This document shows, piece after piece, positions 12,472-23,432 of a stretch of DNA of 64,000 bases (positions are counted from its first letter, which is position 1; the number at the start of each line of letters is the position of its first letter). The notes below the pieces were generated by a model. It made no database searches and was not told the origin of the DNA. It saw only the letters and a program-made list of their open reading frames with translations. This stretch comes from Elymus sibiricus. Taxonomy: Eukaryota > Streptophyta > Magnoliopsida > Poales > Poaceae. The position numbers were made by a program, and so were the translations under genes. The stretch spans positions 311,178,486-311,242,485 of the forward strand of contig CM077665.1 in assembly GCA_039707655.1 (NCBI GenBank), given 5' to 3'.

Positions 12472-12483
12472 TGGTATCAGAGC
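12472..12483 (+). other. Primer-binding site, initiator-Met tRNA type
   Basis: tggtatcagagc lies four bases after the LTR end (gctaca gaga). This exact 12-mer is the usual plant retrotransposon site complementary to the 3' end of initiator tRNA-Met. Confidence 0.85.
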
Positions 12484-12921
12484 ACATGTTGATTGTAGGA
12501 TGTGATCCTAGAAACTGGAAAGCCCCTAGGACATGATATCTCTAAAACTTTATTTTCAAAGAGACCCTTTACTTCTCATCATGTTCTGATTTACCAACTA
12601 GTCCCTCTTATCTCAAATAGTTAGAATACACCCATTCCCTTTTGAACACATGGAGAATCAACTAATGACCACATCAGAGTACAAGGATTGAAGCTACAAC
12701 AATTAAATACTCCAAAGATCCTGAAGAATCCCAATATGACTTTTAAAAGACCAAACCCCTATTATATACTCACATTAGATACGATGATTTGTGAGCTGTC
12801 ATTGTGTGATTTTTTTCCGACAGCAACAAGTAAAACCCATTTTCAAAATTATTGTTTGTATTGTGTGTATATCTCTCTATCCCTCTATCGTATCTTATCC
12901 CCAAACCCTCGGACCCAATAG

Positions 12922-13840
12922 ATGATGAATGAAGATGGACTTGCATTCTCTAGAACAATGACTCAGCTAGAGGTAGAACAGTGGATACAAAACATGGAAG
13001 ATCACATGAAGGAATACGGTGTTGGAAGTGCGTATATGGTTCCGTATTCCCTACGGTACTTCACACAAGGTGCTTTAACATGGTGGAAGACGCATCAAGC
13101 TATACAAGGATGGAATGGAGCAAAAATCCGGGAGGAATTCAAGATGACTCTACTAAAATCTCGTCTTATCCAGAAGCCCCGTGATAGTAAAATGAAGAAA
13201 ACTTGTGCATGCAAGATATGTGGAGAAATAGGACACACCCATGAAGAACACAAGGATGGATGCCCTCATTGTGAAGGAAATCACCTAGCTAAAGAATGCC
13301 CAACTAGGCAGGTTACTTGTTTATTATGTGAAGGAACCACACACTATCTTGCTCAGTGCCACATTTTTCCCTGGTGCAATAAACTATAAAGCAATAGAAA
13401 GAAGTATGAAGGAAGCTCTCAGTAAAGGTATGCAAGTACCAATGATGAAGGAAGATATACCAGACCCACTTGGATATACCTCAATAGAGGACTACACCAA
13501 GTCATGCTATTCATGTGGAGAAGAAGGACATATCTTCCAGAATTGTCCGAAGGAGTATCTCAAAGAATTCCAGACAGTGGAGTTTGAGTATGACCCACAC
13601 GAAATAGAATCTATAATCAGTACGAAGAAGTCCAAGAAGAAGAAGAGAAAGTACACCAGGAAGAGCCAAATCTCTGCACAAAAGGACCTGAGTTATATCT
13701 CATATTTCAAGTGCAAGGATTTAGGTCACTACATCAATATGTGCCTAGGAAAGGAACCAAGAACCCAAGGAGCACACACAATCACCAAGAATCCCCGAGA
13801 CTTGACGGAAGTCATCTTTTTTCACTACAGGAGATCATGA
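12922..13840 (+). pseudogene. Gag with several CCHC zinc knuckles, frameshifted
   Basis: Two overlapping reading frames, 12922-13389 and 13328-13840, together read like one Gag split by a frameshift near 13370. The first part has the hydrophobic core phrase GALTWWKTH, then CPHCEGNHLAKEC and CLLCEGTTHYLAQC. The second has a classical knuckle CYSCGEEGHIFQNC, a lysine-rich stretch KKSKKKKRKYTRK, and a fourth knuckle whose first cysteine is lost (YFKCKDLGHYINMC). Gag coats and packages the element RNA, and the knuckles bind nucleic acid. Upstream 12500-12921 is leader without a clear start. No protease or reverse transcriptase follows. Confidence 0.7.
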
Positions 13841-14863
13841 CATTATGCCAATGATTGTCCAGAAAAGAAGCAAAGAACCCAAGGAACCTATGGAGGCTTG
13901 ATGAAGCCCAGGGAATTGTTAGAAGTTAATTGCTTTCGTGGTGATACTGCAGGGCATTATGCCATTGACTGTCTGGACCCGAAGAAAGCTTGAGCTAAAT
14001 ATTCAGATTTTGGTACTGGAATGAAGAATGTAATAAATATAGTAGGAAGCACTTTTGTATTCATGAGGATGTGGAGTTGAGAGATGTAAAGAAAGTCTCA
14101 GAGATTGTAATGAATTCATGAATCAATAAAATTAATGTGACATGATTGTATATGTTAAATTTTATGAGATGTTGCTCTATAAATAAGGACTTTTGACCAT
14201 TTCTGAGGATATGAGAAATACGGTCTATTGATGGATTTGTGCATTTCAAGGGTGGTAGTACCATGTGAGAACATTTGATCAATGGGAAGAAAAATGATAT
14301 TCATGACATCCCATAGGTTGGAGATTGGACAAAGTAAGTTTGAATTTTATTTTGATATGATAGTTACCCCAAGAGTGGGAAGGAATGAAGTACAATTGGA
14401 TTTAAGGAATCTATGAAGGTTTAATGATGGAATATGAGACAAATATAACACCGAAGACGAGACAAAGCTATACAAGTGTCGAAGTGGTCCCATAACCCAC
14501 ATGCCCCAGGAGTGAATAAGGGGCAATCACTACCTTGTTGAAGGAAGAAACCTGGAAGAAGCTGTTATTGATCAGTAGACGTTTCTTAGAAGATACGAAA
14601 ACCTAAGAGTTGTGAAGAAACGTTAGATGTTTTGTTCAGCTTACAGAATCAATGGATTTACCCAAACTTTGTTTCGCAAAGAGATATTCGTCAATGCTTG
14701 TGAGAATGCCCGGGTGTTAGAAATGCGAGATTTTCTAAACCTTATATAGGGAAATGATTCGGGTGCGAAATGGATTGATCACAATATCGACTTACTCCTA
14801 TCATTCTCTCTTGCTATTTGGAATGGTAAATCTAGAGTGACTTACCCATAGTAGAGAGACGAC
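13841..14863 (+). other. Decayed interior of the gag-only element
   Basis: One more knuckle-like remnant can be read near 13835-13865 (HYANDCPEKK) and another near 13945-13985 (GHYAIDCLDPKK), in broken frames. Beyond that I see no ORF. The stretch ends in the target site acgac (14859-14863) of the solo LTR that follows. Confidence 0.5.
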
Positions 14864-16097
14864 TGTAAGAGCACATTTCTCCATGTGTGGTTTTGGTAAT
14901 TGATGACATCCCTATGGACTAATGGTTTCCTTGAGTTATATTCGAAGGATTTGTCCATATGCACTTCTTGAAGTCCATCTGTTGGTTTCAAGGAGTTTAT
15001 ATGGTGACCAAGGTGGTATTTAAGGTGTTATCCAAAGATTGGTCATGTAAGAGTTGAGCTTACTGCAAGCATGTCTTGAAGAAGAAGACTGTGTGAGCAT
15101 TCATGTTTACCTTCAAGACATCATCTTTATGAAGAGAGAAGATAAGATACAAGGTTGATCAAGACTAAGTCAAAGAGTGAATCAAGCTAATCAACACACA
15201 AAGCATACAAAGATGTACCAAGAGGGATCAAGTGATCCCATGGTATGGTAAGCATTGTCCATTATGCCTTGTGTACTAACCCATGGTCTACGTGAGAGTT
15301 CTATGTGGGGTTAGGTATATTTCCATGGGATTGCATCAAGAGGAAGATCCCATATAGCCCATGGAAGATGACATCAAGTGGTGATCGCCATCAAGGTTGC
15401 GGTGTGCAAGCTCAAGTGAAGCATCACGGAGAGATCATTCTTGAAGCTTTCCGTCCATTGTGGTGACAATGGACTTGTGAAGATGTGCCGAAGAGTGGCT
15501 CTCCCATAGTGGAGTATGGGGGAGCAATCTACTAGTCTTCATCGAGCCGACGCAATCAAGAAAGGTGGCCCATCTTGAGGAGGACAAGATCGTCATCATC
15601 TAGCTCAAGTGGACTATGCGCAAGGCAAAGGTTTGACCTTGATAGGGTTTTCTATTTTACCGGTATCATGATGGTAGTTGGAAGACCAAGTTATAGGATC
15701 GATAGCCGTACTATCAAGGGGGGCTCTCAAGTGAGTAGCTTGATCGTATCGTTCGTTGAGAGCTCAAACCATTGCATTCTTGGCATCATCATCTTTATTA
15801 GTTCTTGGTTGGCTTTTCTCTATGTGGGTTCTTGAGATTATGGTCAGCTTCATGACAAGCTCAAGTTCATCGAAAACGGAGTCCATATGCATTTTCTATG
15901 ATGTTTTCGATGTTGGAGTTTTTGTCGGTTCTTCATTGATAGAGGTTTCACATCTCTATATCATTGGCATTTGTATACTGCCTTTTCTTATTATAACCAA
16001 CAAGCTTGAGTTTGCTCAATTCGGAGCTCATATGCAAAGGTTATGACAGTTCTGGTTTTATTGTTTCCATCTGGTTGTTTGGGTTCTTTGTTACTCT

Positions 16098-16300
16098 CCC
16101 GCGGTAGCACCGTTCTGGCTAGCGCGGTAGTACCGCTGGGTGGCTCTGCCGCCCTACGCGGGGCACCAGACATCCTCTCGCATGGTGTCTGGTACCCCGC
16201 GCCACCAGAGCGGTAGTAGGGCGGTAGTAACAAGCGGTACTACCGCTGCCCCCTACTGCTGCTGAAATCTGCATGTGGGCGGTACTACCGCTTGTGTGCA
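16098..16300. repeat. Cluster of GCGGTAGTACCGC-type palindromes inside the solo LTR
   Basis: Within about 200 bp the motif family cgcggtagcaccg, gcggtagtaccgc, gcggtagtagggcggtagtaac, agcggtactaccgct and gcggtactaccgct recurs. Several copies are perfect inverted repeats. The segment is much more G/C-rich than its surroundings and could form hairpins in single-stranded DNA or RNA. Confidence 0.8.
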
Positions 16301-16884
16301 GGTTGTGGGGGTAACGGTTGGATTTGCCCACACCTATTTAAGGGGGTCTTCTTCCCCAATGGATCTTATCCTTTGAGCTCGAGTTTGTCCCCCATTGTTG
16401 ACCTTCTTCGAGCTTGCTATCTCTCAATCCCTCCAATGATTCTTGCTAGTTCTTGAGGGAAAAGAGAGAGGAGATCTAGATCCACATTTCCACCAATCAC
16501 TTTCTCCTCTATGTGAGGGGAACCCCTTGGATCTAGCTCTTGGAGTTCTTGGTGTTCTTCTTTGTTCTTCCTCTCATTTTCCTCCATAGCATTAGTTGTT
16601 GTGGTGGGATTTGGGAGAGAAGGACTTGGGCACTTCGTGTGCCCTTGCCATTGCATTTGGTGCATAGGTTTGAGTTCTCCACGTAGATACGTGGAAGTGA
16701 AGTTTGAGAAGCTTATTACTCTTGGGTGTTTGAGCACCCTAGAGTTTGTTCCTCTTGGGTGCCTTGGCGCCCTAGACGGTTGGTGGTGTATCGAAGCTCA
16801 ATCATTGTGGTGTAAAGCTCTGGGCAAGCGTCGGGGTCTCCAATTAGGTTGTGGAGATTGGCCCGAGCAATTTGTATGGGTACC

Positions 16885-16985
16885 GGTGACCGCCCCCAAG
16901 GGTTGCCAAAGTGTACGGGTACCGGTGACCGCCCCCAAGGGTTGCCATTTGTACGGGTTCGGTGACCGCCCTCAAGGGTCCCTTA
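16885..16985 (+). repeat. Three-unit tandem repeat, period 37-39 bp
   Basis: ggtgaccgcccccaagggttgcca recurs at 16885 and 16924, with a diverged third copy (ggtgaccgccctcaagggt) at 16961. The first two copies are preceded by gggtacc and the third by gggttc. Confidence 0.8.
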
Positions 16986-17410
16986 GTGGAATCACGACAT
17001 CTTGCATTGTGCGAGGGCATGAGGAGATTACGGTGGCCCTAGTGGCTTCTTGGGGAGCATTGTGCCTCCACACCGATCCGAACAGAGATTAGCATCCGCA
17101 AGGGTGTGAACTTCGGGATACATCATCGTCTCCACGTGTCTCAGTTATCTCTTACCCGAGCCCTTTACTTATGCACTTTACTTTGTGATAGCCATATTGT
17201 TTCCTGCTATATATCTTGCTATCACTTAGTTGTTTATCTTGATTAGCATAAGTTGTTCGTGCACATAGGTGAGCCTAGTTGTTTTAGGTTTTGTGCTTTA
17301 CTAATTAAACGCAAGTAGTATTCCGCATTAGTTCAATCCTAAACCGTAATTATTTTAAAGCTCCTATTCACCCCCCCCCCTCTAGGCGACATCCATGTCC
17401 TTTCAACGAC

Positions 17411-17898
17411 GATGTCAAAACCTTGTTTAAACCTTAGAATGGTATGACGAGAAAACCCTTGTACAAGGCAGATGTTGCTTATTAGTAGGCTAAATAGTGA
17501 GAGCAAAGTCAAGACCTAGTTCCTGCAGGAACCATTAATTGTTGACCACCATGAGATTAACGACAATTGTTTTGCATTGGCGCTAGACTTGTCAAGCCAA
17601 GAAAACCCAGTCTTGGAAGAACCTTATTTTTATGAAAGGACTCAAGATTTTGAGAAAAACATTATTCCTATACTAGAGGAACAACAATGTAGGAGTTATC
17701 CCGAAGATGTGAGAAGACTGATGATGTCAACTTTAAGAACGAAGTACAGGAGTTATGAGGGAACCATAACCTTGTTCTAAGGGTGGTAGCACCCCAAACC
17801 TTTTGATGATGGATGGATTTTCGAGAAGACCCAAACCTTAACCTTCTTTCTAGCATCTCCGAATCTCAAGGACGAGATTCATTTTAAGGATGGTTGTT
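17411..17898 (+). other. Decayed 3' end of the element's interior
   Basis: Sequence resumes after the solo LTR. A 67-codon ORF (17577-17780) has no recognised domain. The phrase gaatctcaaggacgagattc at 17860-17879 followed by ttttaaggatggttg is the usual run-in to the 3' LTR in this kind of Gypsy element and probably contains the polypurine tract. Confidence 0.5.
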
Positions 17899-18510
17899 TG
17901 TAACATCCTAAAATTCTAAACTTTGGAATGTTATACTAAATATATAATTATGAATGTTTGTTTGATTGATGTTTGTTTGATTGTGAGAAATTGAGTGAAA
18001 TTTGAAACTTTTGAAAGTTGAATGAGAGGGACTAAAAGGACTTTCCCAAACTTTCATTTTTTGCATTTGGGTTTCAATTAATTCAATTCAATTCAAACAC
18101 AAAACCCTAGAGTGAAGATGACATGACTTCCTCCATCAAAGAAATGAAAAGGGTTTTGAAAAGATTTGAATTCCATTTGAAACTATTTGAAATTCCAAAT
18201 TTTAAATTCTCTGAAACCTATTCAAGATGAGAGAAGGGATATGACACTTCAAAATTCAGAGGCATTTGAAATATATTGGAATAAGAAAAAACAAAAAAAA
18301 TTGAAAGTGGTTTGAAATTCAAATTCAAACCCAATTATGAGTTATTTGTTTTTTATTCAAAAAAAATCCTCCTAAAAATAGATATATGGAAATAAGGGTA
18401 AAATGATTCCCTTCAAAGAAAAATTGGGAGAAAATAAATTTGAAATCATTTTGTTATTTTGAAAATATTTTTTATTGATTTTAAATGCAATAGTAGCACT
18501 CTTTGTATTA

Positions 18511-18538
18511 CACTACTGGAATCAGCAAATTTGCCGTC
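18511..18538 (+). repeat. Left terminal inverted repeat of the CACTA
   Basis: cactactggaatcagcaa is perfect against the inverse of 25110-25127; the similarity continues with tttg-cgt for about ten more bases. These termini are where the transposase would cut. Confidence 0.9.
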
Positions 18539-18802
18539 TGCCAGTTCTTTGCCGTCAGCTGGCGGACGGCAAAGAAGCTCTTTGCCATCCGTTTCCAGAA
18601 AACAGACGGCAAAGAAGCTCTTTGCCATCAGCCACCTCTTTGCCGTCTGCTAGCGGACGGCAAAGAAACTTTGCCGTCCGTCAGCAGACGGCAAAGAGGG
18701 AGGTGGGCCCACTAATGAGCTTCTTACAAAAAACCCTAACGGCCACCCTCTTTGCCGTCTGCTAGCAGACGGCAAAGAGTGAAAAGGCAGACGGCAAAGA
18801 AT
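18530..18802. repeat. Left subterminal repeats of the CACTA (TTTGCCGTC motifs)
   Basis: At least a dozen copies of tttgccgtc or gacggcaaag lie in about 270 bp, often as hairpin pairs such as ttgccgtctgctagcagacggcaa. In En/Spm-like elements the subterminal motifs are binding sites for the TNPA-type protein. Confidence 0.88.
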
Positions 18803-19287
18803 TGAGTTAACTAACGGCAGCGCCCACCCCGCCCCTCTCTCTCTCTGTTTCTCTCCCTCTCCTCCCCGACGACCACCGCACGCGCGCCGCCCCCACCACC
18901 CGCCGCCGCCCCACCACCCCGCCCCTCTCTCTCTCCCCGGCGCCCCCGACGCCCCACCGCCACCGCCCCCGCCGCGCCACCCACCGCCCCCGACGCCCCA
19001 CCGCCCCGTCCCCCATCCCCTCTCTCTCCACTACTCTCTTGCGCGCGCCGCCGTCCCCATCTCGCGCCGCCACCCCGTCCCGTGCCGCCATCCCCGTCCG
19101 CCGGCGCCACCTCGTCCCCGTGCGTCGCCCTCCTCCAACGCCGCCACCCCCTGCCTCCTCCAGCCCTCCGCCGCCGCCGCCGGCCTCCTCCACCTACACC
19201 GCCGGCGTCGGCCTCCTCCACCTCCACCAACGCCGGCTTCCACCTCCCCCACTCCGGTGAGCCCCCTCCCCCTCTCTATTTTTTCAT
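18803..19287 (+). other. C-rich 5' region of the CACTA, probable untranslated leader or promoter
   Basis: A strongly strand-biased C-rich stretch (18820-19275), with (CT)n runs at about 18835-18860 and 18925-18935. Frames on both strands are open only because of composition, giving poly-Gly/Arg or poly-Pro/Ser translations. It precedes the TNPA-like exons and may be their leader. Confidence 0.45.
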
Positions 19288-19679
19288 TTTTTTATCTTTT
19301 TTAGTAATTTTTGTGTTCTGTTTTAGTATTAGTTAAATCTAGTTTAGTTGTAGTTAGTTGTAGAAGATGTAAAAAAATGTAGTTTAGTTGTAGTTAGTAA
19401 GATTTTAGGAATTAGGGTTACTTAGCTTATTTAGTTAGGTCTAGCATTAGTTAAAGGAGAGGAGGAGAAGAAGAAGAGGAGGAGGAGAAGAGGAGAGGAG
19501 GAGAAGAAGAAGAGGAGGAGGAGAAGAAAAAAAGAAGAAGAAGAAGAAGAAGAAAAATAAAGAGGAGAGGAGGAGGAGGAGGAGAAGAAGAAGAAGAAGA
19601 AGAAGAAGAAGAAGAAAAGGAAGAAAAGGAAGAAGAGGAAGAACAAGAAAAGGAAAAAGAGAAAAAAAAGAAGAAGAGG
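19288..19679 (+). repeat. Direct repeat copy 1 (392 bp) flanking the LINE fragment
   Basis: Nearly identical to 20179-20572, including the agtttagttgtagttag stretch and the following 200-bp GA-rich tract of gag, gaa and gaggag runs. Confidence 0.88.
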
Positions 19680-20178
19680 AATTGCCATGACGCATCTGTT
19701 TTTTAAATGCCCGTTTTCCAGGGAGTGTTGGGATGCCGTTGGAATCGCGTGGCCCAACTCGGATGAAACATTTGCATTGTTGCATCAACGCAGAACGTTT
19801 GTTCATGGAAGTTTTTATCATTGCAGCATCGGGGGTCTGGAAAGAAAGGAATAACAAATACTTCGAGGGATCCATCCATCTTTTGCGTCGTGGCGCACAA
19901 GGTTCAAAGAAGATTTTCACCTTCTCATCCACCGAGCAAAAAATAGACTAGCTAGCTCCCTTTATAAACAGCCTTGTGGAGACCCTGTAGTGGTCTCTGA
20001 TGTAGTTCATATTAGTATATTTATAGTTTTGTTTCTCTGGTTTGTCATCTAACCCCTCACTAACCCCCCTCCCCCTCTTTTATCTAGTTTGTACAAAAAC
20101 TATGTAACTGTAGTTTGATATGATTATAGAAAGTCAGTAGGGAGGCTTTTCCCTACTGTCCCTTGGCCCTAAAATAAC
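19680..20178 (+). mobile_element. LINE 3' fragment inside the CACTA
   Basis: The first ~100 bp translate to HLFFKCPFSRECWDAVG, the zinc-binding region typical of the C-terminus of plant LINE ORF2 proteins. After a frame change the sequence reads EVFIIAASGVWKERNNKYF, another conserved LINE tail phrase. About 250 bp of non-coding sequence follow, with no clear poly(A) at its end. It lies exactly between two ~392-bp direct repeats. It is 5'-truncated and non-functional. Confidence 0.7.
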
Positions 20179-20572
20179 TTTTTTATCTGTTTTAGTAATT
20201 TTTGTGTTCTGTTTTAGTGTTAGTTAAATCTAGTTTAGTTGTAGTTAGTTGTAGAAGATGTAAAAAATGTAGTTTAGTTGTAGTTAGTAAGATTTTAGGA
20301 ATTAGGGTTACTTAGCTTATTTAGTTAGGTCTAGCATTAGTTAAAGGAGAGGAGGAGAAGAAGAAGAGGAGGAGGAGGAGAGGAGAGGAGGAGAAGAAGA
20401 AGAGGAGGAGGAGAAGAAAAAAAGAAGAAGAAGAAGAAGAAGAAAAAAAAGAGGAGAGGAGGAGGAGGAGGAGAAGAAGAAGAAGAAGAAGAAGAAGAAG
20501 AAGAAGAAAAGGAAGAAAAGGAAGAAGAGGAAGAAGAAGAAAGGGAAAAAGAGGAAAAAAAGAAGAAGAGGG
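20179..20572 (+). repeat. Direct repeat copy 2 (394 bp) flanking the LINE fragment
   Basis: Second copy of 19288-19679, with a few substitutions and small length differences in the GA-rich part. Confidence 0.88.
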
Positions 20573-20584
20573 GAAGAAGAAGAA

Positions 20585-20865
20585 AACGACACCCCGAAAC
20601 CCCGACCCGACCCCGACACGGCACCCCGACCCCGACACGGCACCCCGACACCCCAACAGCCCGACCCCGACACGGCACCCCGACCCCGACCCCGACACCC
20701 CGACCCCGACACGGCACCCCGACCCCGACACGGCACCCCGACACCCCGACAGCCCGACACCCCGACACCCCGACACCTCGACACCCCTACACCACGACAC
20801 CCAGACACGACACCCCGACACAACACCCCGACACCCCGACACCCAGACACGACACCCCCGACACC
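20585..20865 (+). repeat. Minisatellite of ccccgacac / ggcaccccgac units
   Basis: Degenerate arrays of gaccccgacacggcacccc (about 18-19 bp) grade into 8-10-bp acaccccg units. Long minus-strand frames here (Ser-Gly-Cys-Arg-Gly-Val repeats) are artefacts of the repeat. Confidence 0.85.
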
Positions 20866-21325
20866 TCTTCGGCCTCCTGTTGATGAAACTTGCCAGTCTT
20901 CGTGCCGATGAAACTTGCTAGTTATTAGGTATTCAATTTTTTTATGTTGTACTAATTTCGTTTACTCTTTGTCATTGCAGGTGTTGACAGATGGTGGGCG
21001 CGGGTCGAGAGCGCTCCGAGCCTCCTTCCTCGGCGCGTGCTGGGAGGGGTGCTATTATTCCGCCCGAGCACCTCCGGAGAGCGCTGGTACACAGTATGCA
21101 GACACCGGAGGGCGCTCCTTCTTCGGCCGGGAGAGGTCGGGGGAAGACGAAGAGGGGTGCTAGAGGTGGACGTGGCAGCGGGAGAGGTAGGAAGGCTGCT
21201 GTGCCTTCCTCGCCGCCACCCCCAGCTGATTCTCCCGACCACAGGAGTGCTCCGTCTCAGGTGGACCCGTCTGACTTGGACCCGTCTCGGACTCCGGTCC
21301 ACGAGCCTCGGGTCGCCGAGCCTTC

Positions 21326-21421
21326 GTCCCAGGAGACTCCGGTCCCAGAGTCTTCGTCCCAGGAGACTCCGGTCCCAGAGTCTTCGTCCCAGGAGACTCC
21401 GGTCCCAGAGTCTTCGTCCCA
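21326..21421 (+). repeat. 30-bp coding repeat, three units
   Basis: tcgtcccaggagactccggtcccagagtct recurs three times in exon 1 of the TNPA-like gene, giving SSQETPVPES repeats. The third unit is followed by a diverged tcgtcccacgtgactccgg. Confidence 0.88.
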
Positions 21422-23317
21422 CGTGACTCCGGAGGCTAGTGGCCATGCTGATGGTGGCGAGGACAGATTTTCTGAGGATAGCTATAGCGAGGGCGAGCTG
21501 GTTGAGGAGGGCAAGAAGGTCTACCAGCGTGGTGGTACAAAGCTCCCGCCCGTGCCGGCGACCCGCGATCAGAGGTGGTTGATTGAGCCTAATGGGGAGA
21601 AGTAAGTGCATTTACTCTTTTTTAACCTTTTGCCTTCATGTTTCTTCAAATTAATATCTAATGTGTTGTCCTTGTCATACTGCAGGGGTTGGAAACACGC
21701 CCCTGGTGTCCGCAGGCCCAACCAGGTCCTTGGTGTGCTTCTCCGGCACCACTTCCCGGGGTGGGTCACATTGCCCGGTGAGGGTGAGGTTCGACAGCTA
21801 GGACTGAGCTGTGAGCTATACGTGGCTGCCCCGGCCCCGCCGGAGGAGAGGGTCGACGGTGTCTTGTGCAAGACGGTGGCCGACATTGTGATCCGGCGGT
21901 TTTGGGTAATTTCTCCTTTACAGAATTAAAAATCAACAGCACCTAGTGATTGTACTAATCAGTGTTGTCTTGTTTGATTGCAGACCTTCTACAGGTGTCT
22001 TGAGGAACACGAGGCAGACGCGGCTATTGTTCTCGTAGCCGAGTGCAAGCGCCTATTTCAGAACTTATGACACGAGGCTCGGGTGCAGGCTGTTCGAGAC
22101 TACTACGCCTCGACTAACATTAAGAGGGCCAAGAAGAAGTGCCGCTCCAAGTTTCTGAGTAAGGAGAAGTACACATGAAGGTAATTACCTATTCTTAAGG
22201 CCTTGTACTTAGTTTCCTTGATTTGATTCGTAGGCGTAGTGCTGAAATTTCTCTTGTCTAACTTAGGTGCCCTCGAGATGGTGTACGGATAGGATGGACT
22301 GTTGGGAGGCGTTGGTGGATGAGTGGTGCTCTTCCCACCGGCTAACCGTCCACAACAAGGCCAAGGATAATCGTGCCCAAATGAAAGGTGTGCCACACCA
22401 TCAAGGGAGCTCCGACCTGTTTGAGTTCGGGGATCACTGGGTATGTGGTTTGCTTCATGATTCATGCAATTTCATTCTTCATGCTAGCTTGAGCCCTTAA
22501 CTAATATTATGTTCCTCTCTTTTAGGCGCGACACAACAAGAAGGAGGTGCCACCGCTGTTCGATTTCTATGCCATGGCCCATACTGCCCCGTACAAGAAG
22601 GCCAAGGCATTCTCTGAGGATGACCTCGATAATCCAGAGAGCTTCAGCAACATCTCCTCCCACAACAAGCTCGTGAGGTACAGAGATGAGGGGAGGAGGA
22701 GGAAAGGGGAGGACTTCAACCCGAGCCAGAGTCCTTTTGATCCAGAGCTCGTGATGATATCTGGTGGCGGGAGGCCCCATGGCTCGATAGCCATTGGGGA
22801 TGGACTGATACGTTGTCCTAGAACTCTCCCGGAGTTCAAGAAGCGCCAGACGAGCTCCGATCCTGAGATAAGGCCTCGTCCACGGCCAATGGAGCTCACC
22901 ATCGAGGCTAGGGCCCAGGAGCTTCTGGCGGAGGCAAACAGGCAGGCGGCGGAGAGGGAGAGGGACATGGAGGAGAGGACGGCTAGGCTGGTGGAGGAGG
23001 AGAGGAACCAGAATGACGCGTCTCACCGGGCCCTATACGAGCTCCTCGTGGTAAGTTTCTCCTGCATATTAGCCAAATCATGCACGTAATGTTCGTTTAA
23101 TCACTAACTAATATGACTGACTCGTGAAAACAAAATGTGCAGACCGTGTGCCAGAACAACGATCAGACCCCTCCGCCGATGCCCCAGATTGGTATAGCGC
23201 CCACGGTGAGTTTCATTTGAATGGTCATTAGTTACTAGTATTCACATTTGAGTTGCATCATGCTAACGAGACATTGCAAATGATATTTGGTGTAGCATGC
23301 CTCCCGACAAGCATCGA

Positions 23318-23432
23318 CCGATCCTTCTCCGTCTGGCGCAACCCCGACCGGTCCTTCTCCGTCTCACACTGGCGCAAGCCCGACCGGTCCTTCTCCGTCT
23401 CACACTGGCGCAAGCCCGACCGGTCCTTCACC
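23318..23432 (+). repeat. 36-bp coding repeat in the last TNPA exon
   Basis: Units of ctggcgcaagcccgaccggtcc plus ttctccgtctcaca recur three times (the first lacks part). They encode SGATPTGPSPSHTGASPTGP-like repeats. Confidence 0.85.

Larger units (their letters stand above)
14864..17405 (+). mobile_element. Solo LTR, Copia (SIRE/Maximus-like), 2,542 bp, TSD acgac
   Basis: The segment opens tgtaagagcac and closes cctctaggcgacatccatgtcctttca, the kind of end seen in SIRE-type Copia LTRs just before an initiator-Met primer site. It is flanked by identical pentamers acgac at 14859-14863 and 17406-17410. No primer site, interior or second LTR is present, so this is a solo LTR left by recombination between two LTRs. 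It holds a TATA-like ctatttaag at 16333-16341, a cluster of palindromes and a three-unit repeat (annotated separately). Assignment to a named family is from recall. Confidence 0.85.

Noticed and set aside
18807..19230. Overlapping minus-strand ORFs of 128-139 codons rich in Gly/Arg
   Set aside because: All frames are open because the plus strand is C-rich; no motif, no start context, and it lies in the CACTA leader.
19431..19932. 161-codon minus-strand poly-Leu/Phe/Ser ORF
   Set aside because: Antisense of the GA-rich tract, antisense to the LINE fragment.
20321..20850. Three 143-173-codon minus-strand ORFs with Ser-Gly-Cys-Arg-Gly-Val and poly-Ser/Leu/Phe
   Set aside because: Pure translation of the ccccgacac minisatellite and the GA-rich repeat.
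20952..21611. 219-codon minus-strand ORF
   Set aside because: Exact antisense shadow of the first TNPA exon, whose plus-strand frame has spliced partners and family motifs.
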